Assembly (NCBI GenBank): GCA_002436085.1
Contig: DIXT01000020.1
Span: forward strand, 76,943 to 140,942
Length of the DNA: 64,000 nucleotides
Direction: 5' to 3'
DNA from: Anaerolineaceae bacterium UBA6073
GTDB lineage: Bacteria > Chloroflexota > Anaerolineae > Anaerolineales > Anaerolineaceae
Part shown: piece by piece, positions 50,310 through 58,562 of the stretch
Position numbering within the stretch: position 1 is the stretch's first letter
Layout of the letters: each line of letters starts with the position of its first letter
The notes under the pieces: model-generated
What the model was told of the DNA's origin: nothing
Databases searched by the model: none
Seen by the model: the letters and a program-made list of their open reading frames with translations, nothing else
Made by a program: the position numbers and the translations under genes

Positions 50310-51449
50310 TTAAGGACATGCATTATTGAGATGCTCTTCATACGTAACAGAAAATACGTGCGTGCCGCTTCCGTCACAGCGGGCCCTGAAGAAATAATAA
50401 GGCGTCTCCTCCGGCTGCACCGCCGCAAGGATAGTCGTCATTGCAGGGTTGGAAATCGGCCCTGGCGGCAAACCCTGGTATAGGTAAGTGTTGTAAGGAG
50501 AGTTTATGGCCAGATCGTCCAGGGATAGCGGGCTTTTCCACCACGTGCCCGCAGCGCTGTCATATCCCAGAGCATATTGCACGGTCGGGTCGGTTTCCAG
50601 GCGCATATTGGCAGCCAGACGGTTGTAGAACACCGAAGCAATCCGCCCTTTCTCTTCGTCCGCCCGGGTTTCGCGTTCGATGATTGAGGCGAGTGTGACT
50701 GCCTGATGCAAGCTGATATTCTGGCGCGCCAGACCTTCCTGCAAACGGGAATCCTGCGCCGCGCTGGCGAAGCGTGCTAACATGACTGGAATCATGCTTT
50801 CAAGCGGGATATCCGGCTCAAAACTATACGAATCCGGCAGGAAATATCCCTCCAGTGTGGCAGATTCAGGCAGGTTCAGCAAGGTGCGGGATTCTGAGGG
50901 CGGATTTAAAGCCAGGTTCAGGAATTCCTCGCCGCTGAAGATGAAACCCGATGCATCCACGGCAGCGGCGATCTCTTCCATCCGCCAGCCGGCAAAAACC
51001 CGCAGGGAGATATCGCGGGCGGCAGGGTCTGCGATACGGCGGGCAATCTCAACTGATGTGAGGTTTTCGGATAACGTGAATGTCCCAGCCTGGACCATGC
51101 GGTCAAGTCCGGCATAGGTCAAAAATGTGCAGACTGCGTCCGCAGAGGAAACGTATCCTTCCACTTCCAACCGCGTGCAGATTGCCCGCACAGACTCATC
51201 CGCTTCGATCGAAAACTTCCCGGAATTACCTGCATCACCGCGGCTGCTCAACAGTTCATCACGCGCATCCAGCAAGGCCAGCGCTGACCTGCTGCGCTGG
51301 AGCAAATTCAGGCGGGCATCTGCAGGACCAAACAGAGCCTTTGCTCTGGCAGGCGCCCACACCACCCCATACGCAAGCGCGGCGCCCAGGATAAGGATGA
51401 GCGCAAGCAGGAATATTGGAAACCGGGAACGCCGCTCATTTCCTTTCAT
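50310..51449 (-). CDS. mltG: Endolytic murein transglycosylase MltG
   Basis: A 379-aa membrane-anchored YceG-family enzyme that cuts nascent peptidoglycan. One membrane span lies near 10-30, then a LysM-like region, and the catalytic Glu is in LASIIERETRADEEKGRIASV with TDPTVQYALG after it. Its start overlaps the ruvX stop by 4 bases (ATGA). Confidence 0.92.
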   Translation of the reverse strand: MKGNERRSRFPIFLLALILILGAALAYGVVWAPARAKALFGPADARLNLLQRSRSALALLDARDELLSSRGDAGNSGKFSIEADESVRAICTRLEVEGYVSSADAVCTFLTYAGLDRMVQAGTFTLSENLTSVEIARRIADPAARDISLRVFAGWRMEEIAAAVDASGFIFSGEEFLNLALNPPSESRTLLNLPESATLEGYFLPDSYSFEPDIPLESMIPVMLARFASAAQDSRLQEGLARQNISLHQAVTLASIIERETRADEEKGRIASVFYNRLAANMRLETDPTVQYALGYDSAAGTWWKSPLSLDDLAINSPYNTYLYQGLPPGPISNPAMTTILAAVQPEETPYYFFRARCDGSGTHVFSVTYEEHLNNACP

Positions 51450-51877
51450 GCCAATTCTCCACCAGCCTGTTGTCTATCCAGGTAATCCTGCAAAATCACT
51501 GCCGCCGCCAGATCATCAATCGGTTTTGCGCGTGTTCTTCGCCTTACACCGGCCTGAATTCGGATTTCAGCCGCTTTTTGGGAGGAAAAGCTTTCATCCC
51601 AGGGGATGACCGGCATCTGGCAGATTGCGCGCAGGGCTTCTACCAACCTCAGCGCTGAACGCGCTTTGGGGCCGACCTCGCCTTGCGCATCCAGGGGCAG
51701 GCCCACCACAATCGCGCCGGCCTCTGCTTGCTGTGCCAATTCAACAATTCGGCGGGCATCATCTGACCTGGAAACATGGCGGAGGATGGTGAGCGGACGG
51801 GCAAGCGTACCGGTTTCGTCACTGATCGCGATCCCGATCCGAACCTCTCCGGGATCAACGGCAAGCACTTTGCTCAT
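51446..51877 (-). CDS. ruvX: Putative Holliday junction resolvase RuvX (YqgF)
   Basis: A 143-aa RNase H-like protein implicated in pre-16S rRNA processing and junction resolution. Motifs: VLAVDPGEVRIGIAISDE, VVGLPLDAQGEVGPKA, WDESFSSQKA and PIDDLAAAVILQDYL. First gene of a ruvX-mltG-ppgK run. Confidence 0.93.
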   Translation of the reverse strand: MSKVLAVDPGEVRIGIAISDETGTLARPLTILRHVSRSDDARRIVELAQQAEAGAIVVGLPLDAQGEVGPKARSALRLVEALRAICQMPVIPWDESFSSQKAAEIRIQAGVRRRTRAKPIDDLAAAVILQDYLDRQQAGGELA

Positions 51878-51956
51878 GCAGCCTCCATACGCTTCTTGTC
51901 AACTCCATCGGAAAATTATACAATAGTTTGAAACCAACCAAAAAATTGACAACAAA

Positions 51957-51982
51957 GGGCTGACAGATATCGCTGTCAGCCC
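51957..51982. terminator. Hairpin upstream of the SDR gene
   Basis: GGGCTGACAG and CTGTCAGCCC are perfect 10-base arms around ATATCG. It lies 23 bases before the SDR start and could be a leader hairpin or a terminator of incoming transcription. No T-run follows. Confidence 0.55.
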
Positions 51983-52004
51983 ATGACTGGTGAAGGAGCA
52001 CAAA

Positions 52005-52736
52005 GTGGAAATAGCAGGAAAAACCGCGTTGGTGACCGGCAGCGGTGTGCGCCTTGGAAAGGCGATATCACGCGCGCTGGCTGAAAATGGCTGCCAGCTT
52101 GTTCTGCATTACAACAGCTCAGCTGAGGGCTCAGAGGAAGTCAGGGATTACGCTGCCACTTTGGGTGTAAAAGCGCTGACCTATCGGGCGGATCTGACCA
52201 ACCCGGATGAACTGCGCGCGCTGGTAAGCTTCGGTACAGCCGAGTTCGGGCATCTGGATATCCTGATCAACAATTCCGCGATTTACTTGAGCGGAAAAGG
52301 CATGGATACCACATCGGAGCTGCTCGAGAAGCAGTTCCGGCTCAACCTTTTTGCTCCGGTACTGCTAATTCGCGCGTTCGCCGCTCAATTACCTGAAGGT
52401 TTAACTGGAAAAGTCGTCAACATCTCGGATGCCAAAGTGTTCCGGCATCAGCCTGACCATTTTGCATATCGGCTCACGAAAGCGGCGGTGAATGAGATGA
52501 CCCTCATGTTCGCGCTGGAACTTGCCCCCCGAATCACCGTCAACGCGATTGCGCCGGGAGTAATGCTGCCTCTGGCTGGCCGCGAAGATACCGATATGGA
52601 AGCCCTCGCGGAAAGGCGCATCCCCCTGAAGCGCGTGGGCAGCCCGGAAATTATTGCGGAAAACGTCCTGCATATCCTCTGGCAGGATTTTATGACCGGA
52701 ACGATTATTCGTGTTGACGGCGGGGAAGGGATTTAA
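52005..52736 (+). CDS. SDR reductase of the pteridine-reductase type
   Basis: A 243-aa NAD(P)H-dependent SDR. The cofactor motif is TGSGVRLG, matching the TGxxxRxG form used by PTR1 and FolM rather than the classic TGxxxGxG. INNSAIY and the YxxxK active site (YRLTK) are present. GTG 52005 has AAGGAG 6 bases upstream, better than the earlier in-frame GTG 51990. Nearness to folB and folE supports a dihydropterin-reducing role. Confidence 0.82.
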   Translation: MEIAGKTALVTGSGVRLGKAISRALAENGCQLVLHYNSSAEGSEEVRDYAATLGVKALTYRADLTNPDELRALVSFGTAEFGHLDILINNSAIYLSGKGMDTTSELLEKQFRLNLFAPVLLIRAFAAQLPEGLTGKVVNISDAKVFRHQPDHFAYRLTKAAVNEMTLMFALELAPRITVNAIAPGVMLPLAGREDTDMEALAERRIPLKRVGSPEIIAENVLHILWQDFMTGTIIRVDGGEGI

Positions 52737-54136
52737 ATCCGAACTGGAATTATCAGTCCGAGCTTGTACCAGCCCAATACTGATTCATTCGATACTCCAA
52801 AACGTTTACGCGCTTCGGGGCTGATTTTATTCGTTTTTTCCAGCAGATGTTGGAGTTCCGGAAGCTGGTAGTACCGGGCATGGTAATCGTGGAATATTCC
52901 CTTCCCGCTCGCGTAGCACCATGGCGCCAGCAAAAAAGTGCTGCTCGGACCTGCTTGCAGCGGCTCAGCTTCGGGAATATTCCGCTTTTCTGCCTCGCAA
53001 ATAATGCGCTCGTAAGTCTCCAACTGCCGGCTTAGCGAGAAAGTTTCCCGGATTCTTTCCAGGCGCTCGCCTCCCACCCGGGTTTTTGTTTGAAGAATCC
53101 CAGCCGCTGCAGCTGCTGCAGCGGCTGTATCGCCGTAATCTACTTTCGTCAGCAGGTCGTCTGGCAGTTGGCTGCGGTGCACGCCAACCCTCGCAGCGAT
53201 GGAGGGCGTTCCGCAAATCAATGATTCGTAGGCAACATTCCCGAAGGCTTCCACCATATTTCCAAGGCAAAGTGTAAGCTGACCGGCAGAGTAATACGCA
53301 GCCATCTCGGACTGGCTAACCCATTCGTGAAAGATGAAGTTACCGGACAAGCCGCGATTTGTTAATTCTGCGGAAATTTGACTGTGAAAGCTGCTTTCAG
53401 CCTCACCATTCATCACATCAAGCCATTGCGGCACCAAAACCTTAATGTTGTTAAAACCATACGCGTTTTTCAGTGTGTCCACGACCTGAATGGTTTCAAA
53501 CAGGCCTTTGCCTGGTTCCGGGCGATGCGGATGCAGGATAATGCTTTGATCTCGCGGGTTTAGTCCAAAACGGGTATAAAATGGCGCTGGGTCAGTCGTG
53601 TAGAAGACCTCAGTATCCAACCCGTTTAGCACGGTGTGAATTCGCGACGAGATATCCGGCAGAACTCTGCCCGCTGAAGCTTTGAGCGTGTCCGCGGAAA
53701 AGTGTGAGACGGCTATAATCGCGTCCGCCTGGCTGATGAAGGAACCAAGTATGGATTCCGGGTAGAAATTATCCCGGAAGGAACTTATTGTTGGAACCGT
53801 GCTGTACAAAAATGGTAACAACAGTTCGCCGTCATGGATGTAGAATCTGTCCGCTGTGCGTAATTCCTCGCCAATCAATTCACAAATTTGTGCCAGGTCT
53901 CCCGGCGCGACAAGATACGGTTGGGGAAAAGGCAGATGAAAAGGTAAAATGGGTTTTACCTGAATGTTTTCTCCAAGCCTGAATGCTTCCTGTCCGCCAA
54001 CGGCTTCAGCTGCCAGCAAAACAACCTTGTGTCCCTTCTCCGCGAGGTGCGCTATCAAACGCATCAGGTGTTTTGAAGCGCCGCCCGTGATGCGGTCTGG
54101 AAAAACCGGGTTGATTGAAAAGCAAACAATTTTCAC
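52733..54136 (-). CDS. GT4-type glycosyltransferase
   Basis: A 467-aa GT-B fold enzyme. It opens with GGASKHLMRLIAHLAEKGHKVVLLA (acceptor side); the donor half has LHPHRPEPGKGLFE and EAFGNVAYESLICGTPSIAA (the E-x7-E of GT4). An extra C-terminal 80 residues carry a short regulatory-looking domain (SPEARKRFGVSNESVLGWYKLGLI). The target is not clear. It overlaps the SDR gene end-to-end by 4 bases. Confidence 0.82.
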   Translation of the reverse strand: MKIVCFSINPVFPDRITGGASKHLMRLIAHLAEKGHKVVLLAAEAVGGQEAFRLGENIQVKPILPFHLPFPQPYLVAPGDLAQICELIGEELRTADRFYIHDGELLLPFLYSTVPTISSFRDNFYPESILGSFISQADAIIAVSHFSADTLKASAGRVLPDISSRIHTVLNGLDTEVFYTTDPAPFYTRFGLNPRDQSIILHPHRPEPGKGLFETIQVVDTLKNAYGFNNIKVLVPQWLDVMNGEAESSFHSQISAELTNRGLSGNFIFHEWVSQSEMAAYYSAGQLTLCLGNMVEAFGNVAYESLICGTPSIAARVGVHRSQLPDDLLTKVDYGDTAAAAAAAAGILQTKTRVGGERLERIRETFSLSRQLETYERIICEAEKRNIPEAEPLQAGPSSTFLLAPWCYASGKGIFHDYHARYYQLPELQHLLEKTNKISPEARKRFGVSNESVLGWYKLGLIIPVRI

Positions 54137-54175
54137 AGGTTATCCCAATCGATGTACAATATTGCAGAGGTTGAT

Positions 54176-54535
54176 ATGGATAAAATCATTATTAGCGATT
54201 TACAGACTACCGGTATCATAGGTGTCAAACATCCAGAACGTGATAAACCGCAAATTCTGTTCATCAATCTGACCCTTTTTCTGGATCTGCGCAAAGCCGG
54301 AGTGAGCGACAGCATCGCTGACACAGTCAACTACGCAACAATTGCCCGGACGGTGAGCGAACAGGTTTCCAACACGCAATATCATACTGTCGAAGCATTG
54401 GCAGAACATCTCAGCAAGTACCTCCTCGCCAGCTTTCCCCTTGAAACAGTGCGTATCCGTGTTGAGAAGCCCAAAAAAGTGTCCAACACAGCCCGCGTTG
54501 GTGTTGAGATCTTCCGCCGGAAAAGCGCTCCCTAA
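54176..54535 (+). CDS. folB: Dihydroneopterin aldolase FolB
   Basis: A 119-aa enzyme of the tetrahydrofolate pathway. MDKIIISDLQTTGIIGVKHPERDKPQ and SIADTVNYATIARTV are the family signatures; the C-terminal RIRVEKPKK is conserved. The frame opens at 54152, but ATG 54176 has AGAGG 6-7 bases upstream. Confidence 0.9.
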   Translation: MDKIIISDLQTTGIIGVKHPERDKPQILFINLTLFLDLRKAGVSDSIADTVNYATIARTVSEQVSNTQYHTVEALAEHLSKYLLASFPLETVRIRVEKPKKVSNTARVGVEIFRRKSAP

Positions 54536-55155
54536 AGCCTCAACTCGGCAGAGATTCGGTTAAGAAATTCCATCCGCGTTGAAAGCTGCTCTCTGAAAGC
54601 GCCAATCATGTGGGAAGTCGTCATGCTGGCGTCCTGCTTCTTAACGCCGCGCATCATCATGCACAGATGCTTTCCTTCGGCAATCACCGCCACGCCTTTT
54701 GGCTGCAATGTCTCCTGGATAAAATCCGCGATCTGGATGGTCATGCGCTCCTGCACCTGCAGGCGCCTTGAAAACATCTCAACAATCCTGGGGATCTTTG
54801 ACAGCCCAATGACCTTATCCGATGGAATATACGCTACATGTACAACTCCGTAGAATGGCAGCATGTGATGCTCGCACATGCTGTAGTACTCAATTCCCTT
54901 GATAATGACCATCTCGTCGTAATTTACGGTGAATAAGGCGTTGTTGACCAGTTCCTCAGGATTCATCCGATAGCCAGCCAGAATTTCACCATAGGCTTTC
55001 GCTACGCGCGAAGGCGTCTTGAGCAATCCCTCGCGCTCCGGGTTTTCACCAATGCCTTCCAGTATTTTGGTGGTCGCGCGCTGTATCTTGTCAAAATCCA
55101 TCTCAGTCTCGCAAAAGAGGTCTGCCGCTTGAAATAAAGGTTTTTCGCAATCCAT
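54532..55155 (-). CDS. folE: GTP cyclohydrolase I
   Basis: 207 aa; first step of folate (and pterin) synthesis, forming dihydroneopterin triphosphate. Zinc ligands sit in SMCEHHMLPFYG and the later HLCMMMRGV; the GLSKIPRIVEMFSRRLQVQERMT segment is diagnostic. ATG 55155 has CAGGAG 5 bases upstream. It converges on folB. Confidence 0.94.
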   Translation of the reverse strand: MDCEKPLFQAADLFCETEMDFDKIQRATTKILEGIGENPEREGLLKTPSRVAKAYGEILAGYRMNPEELVNNALFTVNYDEMVIIKGIEYYSMCEHHMLPFYGVVHVAYIPSDKVIGLSKIPRIVEMFSRRLQVQERMTIQIADFIQETLQPKGVAVIAEGKHLCMMMRGVKKQDASMTTSHMIGAFREQLSTRMEFLNRISAELRL

Positions 55156-55180
55156 AGTTTCTCCTGGCTGTATATTAATC

Positions 55181-55208
55181 AAAAGGCAGCCCTATAATAG
55201 GGCTGCCT
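55181..55208 (-). terminator. Terminator of hpf
   Basis: AGGCAGCCCT and AGGGCTGCCT are perfect 10-base arms around a 5-base loop (55184-55208), followed on the minus strand by TTTTG. Confidence 0.85.
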
Positions 55209-55223
55209 AAACGTTGTATAAGC

Positions 55224-55781
55224 TTACCCTACAATTGGATCGATTAAACCATAGGTTCCATCGCGCCGCTTGTAGAGCACGTTGATCTTGTTGGTGTTCG
55301 CGTTGAAAAACACAAAGAAATCCTCATGACCAAGCAACTGCAGTTGTTCAAGCGCTTCTGCTTCGTCCATGGGAGTAAGCGTAAAGCTCTTCCGGCGCAC
55401 AATTAAGGGTGCAACTTCATCTTCCAGCTCCTCTTCCGGTTCGGACGTGACTTCAGCCGCGCCTTCAGTACGATGATCCCAACGTTTGCCCTTAAAGCGC
55501 TCGATCTGGCGGGTCATCTTGTCCACGGTTGCGTCTATGGCAGCAAAAATCCCGTCAGCGCGCTCTTCCGAGCGTAGAATAAACCCCTTTCCCCGGATTG
55601 TGATCTGAGCGATAAAGCGGTCCGAGGCATTTCTGGCGGTCTTGGCGTAAGCCAGGTCCACCCTGCAGTCCCCGATTTCGTTCAGGAACCTTTGCAATCT
55701 GGAAACTTTCTTTATAGTGTATTCGTGAATTTTGTCCGTGAGGTCTAAATCTTTCGTGAAAACATCGATTTTCAGTGTCAT
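55224..55781 (-). CDS. hpf: Ribosome hibernation promoting factor, long form
   Basis: 185 aa: an N-terminal S30AE domain that sits in the decoding site (LTDKIHEYTIKKVSRLQRFL) and a C-terminal dimerisation domain (SFTLTPMDEAEALEQLQLLGHEDFFVFFNA), as in Gram-positive-type long HPFs that make 100S ribosomes. ATG 55781 has AGGAGG 5 bases upstream. Confidence 0.94.
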   Translation of the reverse strand: MTLKIDVFTKDLDLTDKIHEYTIKKVSRLQRFLNEIGDCRVDLAYAKTARNASDRFIAQITIRGKGFILRSEERADGIFAAIDATVDKMTRQIERFKGKRWDHRTEGAAEVTSEPEEELEDEVAPLIVRRKSFTLTPMDEAEALEQLQLLGHEDFFVFFNANTNKINVLYKRRDGTYGLIDPIVG

Positions 55782-55808
55782 AGGCACCTCCTCTGGGTTA
55801 TGCCCAAA

Positions 55809-56567
55809 TTATACCTTGTTTGGAGTCGCAATTTCAACTTCTTTGTGATGGTCCAACGCTTTGGCCAGGGTCACCACCCGAACATCGCTGCAGCCCGCGC
55901 TGCACAAGGCTTCGGCGGCAGCATTTAAGGTGGCTCCGGTAGTATAGACATCATCCACGAGCAGTACCCTGCTCCCCCGTACCAGCAGCGGGTCGGCTAG
56001 AAAAGCGCCCTGAACATTTGCTTTCCTCTCCGCGGAGTTTAGATGGACCTGGGACTTTGTGTCGCGAATGCGTATCAGCGCTTTGCTGCGCAGCGGAAGC
56101 TTTAGAAGCAGCGACAGTGGAAATGCCAGCGCGGCGGCCTGGTTGTATCCGCGCTGTTTGCGCCGTTTTTCATTGAGAGGAACAGGCACAACCATTTCGA
56201 GCTGCCAGTTTTCCCTCTGGACCAATCCAGCCATCATCTCCGCCGCCACGAGGGATAAGCCCAGGTCGGACCTGTATTTTAGATTAATAACAATTTCACG
56301 GATAACGCCTTCAAATCCAGCCAAACTGCGTACTTCCTGGTAAACCGGAGGATGCTGCCGGCAGCGTGGGCATATTCCACGCACAGGCAAACTGCGTCCG
56401 CAGTAGATGCAGCTATCCCGGCTGGTATATTGGATTTTTTGCAGGCAGTCCGGGCAAATCTGCTGCCCTTCCGCGCCGCATCCCACGCACTTTGGCGGGA
56501 AAACCCAATCAATGGCATTCCATAGTGCCTTATAACCGCTCAGTTGCAGCGCGTATTTATCTGCCAT
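55809..56567 (-). CDS. comF: ComF-family phosphoribosyltransferase-like protein
   Basis: 252 aa. An N-terminal zinc finger (CVGCGAEGQQICPDC, then CIYCGRSLPVRGICPRC) leads into a PRTase domain with VLLVDDVYTTGATLNAAAEAL. ComF works in DNA uptake and natural transformation. It starts 3 bases after a Flp-like mini-pilin, supporting a DNA-uptake or pilus context. Confidence 0.9.
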   Translation of the reverse strand: MADKYALQLSGYKALWNAIDWVFPPKCVGCGAEGQQICPDCLQKIQYTSRDSCIYCGRSLPVRGICPRCRQHPPVYQEVRSLAGFEGVIREIVINLKYRSDLGLSLVAAEMMAGLVQRENWQLEMVVPVPLNEKRRKQRGYNQAAALAFPLSLLLKLPLRSKALIRIRDTKSQVHLNSAERKANVQGAFLADPLLVRGSRVLLVDDVYTTGATLNAAAEALCSAGCSDVRVVTLAKALDHHKEVEIATPNKV

Positions 56568-56570
56568 TGC

Positions 56571-56708
56571 TTACTTCAGGTTGGCATTGTAGAATAGCTG
56601 GATAGCCGGCCAGAACAGGGAAAGGATGGTAAAAATTACCAGAAAAATCAGAATGACCAGCAGGATGTACTCTACTGGACCCCAACCTTTGGGGGATTGT
56701 GAACGCAT
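56571..56708 (-). CDS. Flp-like mini-pilin or single-span membrane peptide
   Basis: 45 aa, too short for routine ORF lists. The N-terminus MRSQSPKGWGPVEYILL has a Gly and a conserved-type Glu before a hydrophobic helix, as in Flp/Fap pilins (G...EY.LI). GGAG sits 6-7 bases upstream of the ATG (56708). It ends 3 bases before comF, so the two share an mRNA. Confidence 0.65.
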   Translation of the reverse strand: MRSQSPKGWGPVEYILLVILIFLVIFTILSLFWPAIQLFYNANLK

Positions 56709-56854
56709 CAGGTTCTCCGCAGACTAAGAATTTAATCTCTATTATAATTACTTTGCTGACACGCCATAAACCCAATATATAATCTGTTGTCTTTTACCCT
56801 GTATTACTGTATGATACTAAAGAATCGTCACTATTCGGTTTAAAAGGAGCAAAA

Positions 56855-57379
56855 ATGAGTGATATTTTTGATAAAGTAGTCGGTGAACAGGATTTCTTCA
56901 AAAAGCTCATCGCGAAGATTCCAGGATTTAATGGCTATGTTGAACGCGGGGACCGCAGAATGTCCGATAAGCTGCTGCGGGAACAGGTTGCGCTGGAGTT
57001 TGAAACGCAGTACCAACGTGTATCCGGTCTTCAGCGGGATTTAATTTCCCAGGGCGGATTGGCATACATTGACGACCTGGAAGCTGCCGCAATTAAGCTG
57101 CGCCAATTCATTGACCGCGTACGCACGGCGTCCTACGGGTATGCAGGCATCTTTGACGCCGTCAAGATCAAGGAAGACGATCTGGCTCAGGTCTATCAGT
57201 TCGATAATCAACTGCTCGGCTTGGGTGAAACAGTCGCCCACGCGATCGACAACGTCGAATCTTCCATCGGTACTGACGGACTGCCGGCAGCGATCAAGAA
57301 CCTTACCACTGTTGCGCAGTCTTGCGTGGAAACCTTTAATCAGCGGTCGGACGTGCTTAAAGGCATCGCGGCCGCCTGA
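56855..57379 (+). CDS. Hypothetical protein preceding an SPFH gene
   Basis: 174 aa, predicted all-helical with coiled-coil-like segments (FETQYQRVSGLQRDLISQGGLAYIDDLEAAAIKLRQFIDRV). No membrane span. AAAGGAGC precedes the ATG. It lies 34 bases before the SPFH gene and likely forms an operon with it; possibly a PspA-like or scaffold partner, which is only inferred. Confidence 0.65.
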   Translation: MSDIFDKVVGEQDFFKKLIAKIPGFNGYVERGDRRMSDKLLREQVALEFETQYQRVSGLQRDLISQGGLAYIDDLEAAAIKLRQFIDRVRTASYGYAGIFDAVKIKEDDLAQVYQFDNQLLGLGETVAHAIDNVESSIGTDGLPAAIKNLTTVAQSCVETFNQRSDVLKGIAAA

Positions 57380-57413
57380 CATTTGATGATGCAATTAATT
57401 TGGAGGAATCAAA

Positions 57414-58469
57414 ATGACAAGAATTTTTGATGTTGTTGAATATCCAAGCGAGATGGCCGATGAGATTGTCCATCGCTTTCCAGAAACCGGCGTTGCAGAC
57501 TTACGCTTTGGCTCGCAAGTTATCGTCCGTGAATCCCAAAACGTAGTGTTCTTCCGAGATGGGCGTGCGCTGGATGTGTTAGGCCCAGGCCGACACACGA
57601 TCACAACCGCCAATGTCCCCCTTCTGACCAATCTCCTGGGTCAGGCCTTTGGCGGGCGGACACCCTTCACGGCTGAAGTCTATTATGTTTCCATGCGGGA
57701 ATTCCCCGACCGGAAATGGGGTACCCCCCAACCAATCATCGTGCGGAACCCTGGCGTTGGCCTGGGAATCGCGCTGCTGCAGGGCTTCGGTACCTACAGC
57801 TTCCAGGTAAAAGACCCCCAGCAGTTTGTGACACAGTTGGTCGGCGCGCAAGGCGCTTACCGCACCTCTGACATTGAAACCCGTCTGCGCACCATGCTGC
57901 TTTCCAAGCTGCAGGATGTTCTCGGCGAAACAACCGCCAAGAGCAACGTGATGGAATTGATTGGTCTGACGGAAGAGTTGGGTGCCGCTGTCCGGGCAAA
58001 ATCTCAGGATGATTTCCTCGCCATCGGATTGTTGCTGAAGTCATTCTACATTGGCAACCTGAAGCCTTCTGACAAATCCGCAGAGGAATTGCGCCAGATG
58101 GGTATGCTGGACATGCAGACCTACACCCAGCTGCAAGCCGCGGACGCCATGCGGGATGCTGCGCAGAATCCTTCGGGCGGCGCTGGTCTGACCGCCGGGA
58201 TCGGCGCGGGCATGGGAATTGGAAACGCACTCAGCGGTTCGCTGGCGGGAATGACCCAGGCTGGGCAGACTCCTGCAGCTGCTGGCGCAGGCGCAGCCGC
58301 CGTACCTGCCATGCCGGATGTAATGACCCCCTCGGAAGCCGCGACATTCCTGAAAGTCTCGGAGGAAGACGTGCTGGCTGCCATCACTGCCGGAGACCTG
58401 AAGGCGCGCAAGATCGGCAGCGCCTTTAGAATCAGTAAAGAAGCTCTACAGGATTTCCTGAAAGGCTAG
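57414..58469 (+). CDS. SPFH-domain protein with C-terminal helix-turn-helix
   Basis: 351 aa. An SPFH (band 7/prohibitin-like) domain covers about 25-225 (VVFFRDGRALDVLGPGRHTI, RNPGVGLGIALLQGFGTYSF). A Gly/Ala-rich linker (about 245-300) follows, then an excisionase/MerR-like HTH at 305-351 (MTPSEAATFLKVSEEDVLAAI, ending FRISKEALQDFLKG). SPFH proteins of the virion-core type lack a membrane anchor, as here. An SPFH with a DNA-binding tail is unusual and may tether DNA or act as a stress regulator. Confidence 0.8.
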   Translation: MTRIFDVVEYPSEMADEIVHRFPETGVADLRFGSQVIVRESQNVVFFRDGRALDVLGPGRHTITTANVPLLTNLLGQAFGGRTPFTAEVYYVSMREFPDRKWGTPQPIIVRNPGVGLGIALLQGFGTYSFQVKDPQQFVTQLVGAQGAYRTSDIETRLRTMLLSKLQDVLGETTAKSNVMELIGLTEELGAAVRAKSQDDFLAIGLLLKSFYIGNLKPSDKSAEELRQMGMLDMQTYTQLQAADAMRDAAQNPSGGAGLTAGIGAGMGIGNALSGSLAGMTQAGQTPAAAGAGAAAVPAMPDVMTPSEAATFLKVSEEDVLAAITAGDLKARKIGSAFRISKEALQDFLKG

Positions 58470-58488
58470 GATTTTGTGTAACAACCAG

Positions 58489-58519
58489 GCAGCCCGGAAC
58501 AAAGCCGGGCTGCTTTTTT
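58489..58519 (+). terminator. Strong intrinsic terminator after the SPFH gene
   Basis: GCAGCCCGG (58489-58497) and CCGGGCTGC (58505-58513) form a perfect stem followed by TTTTTT. Confidence 0.93.
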
Positions 58520-58562
58520 ATCTACATGGAGTAAAATTAGTAAAAAGCTCTACTGGAGTGCA

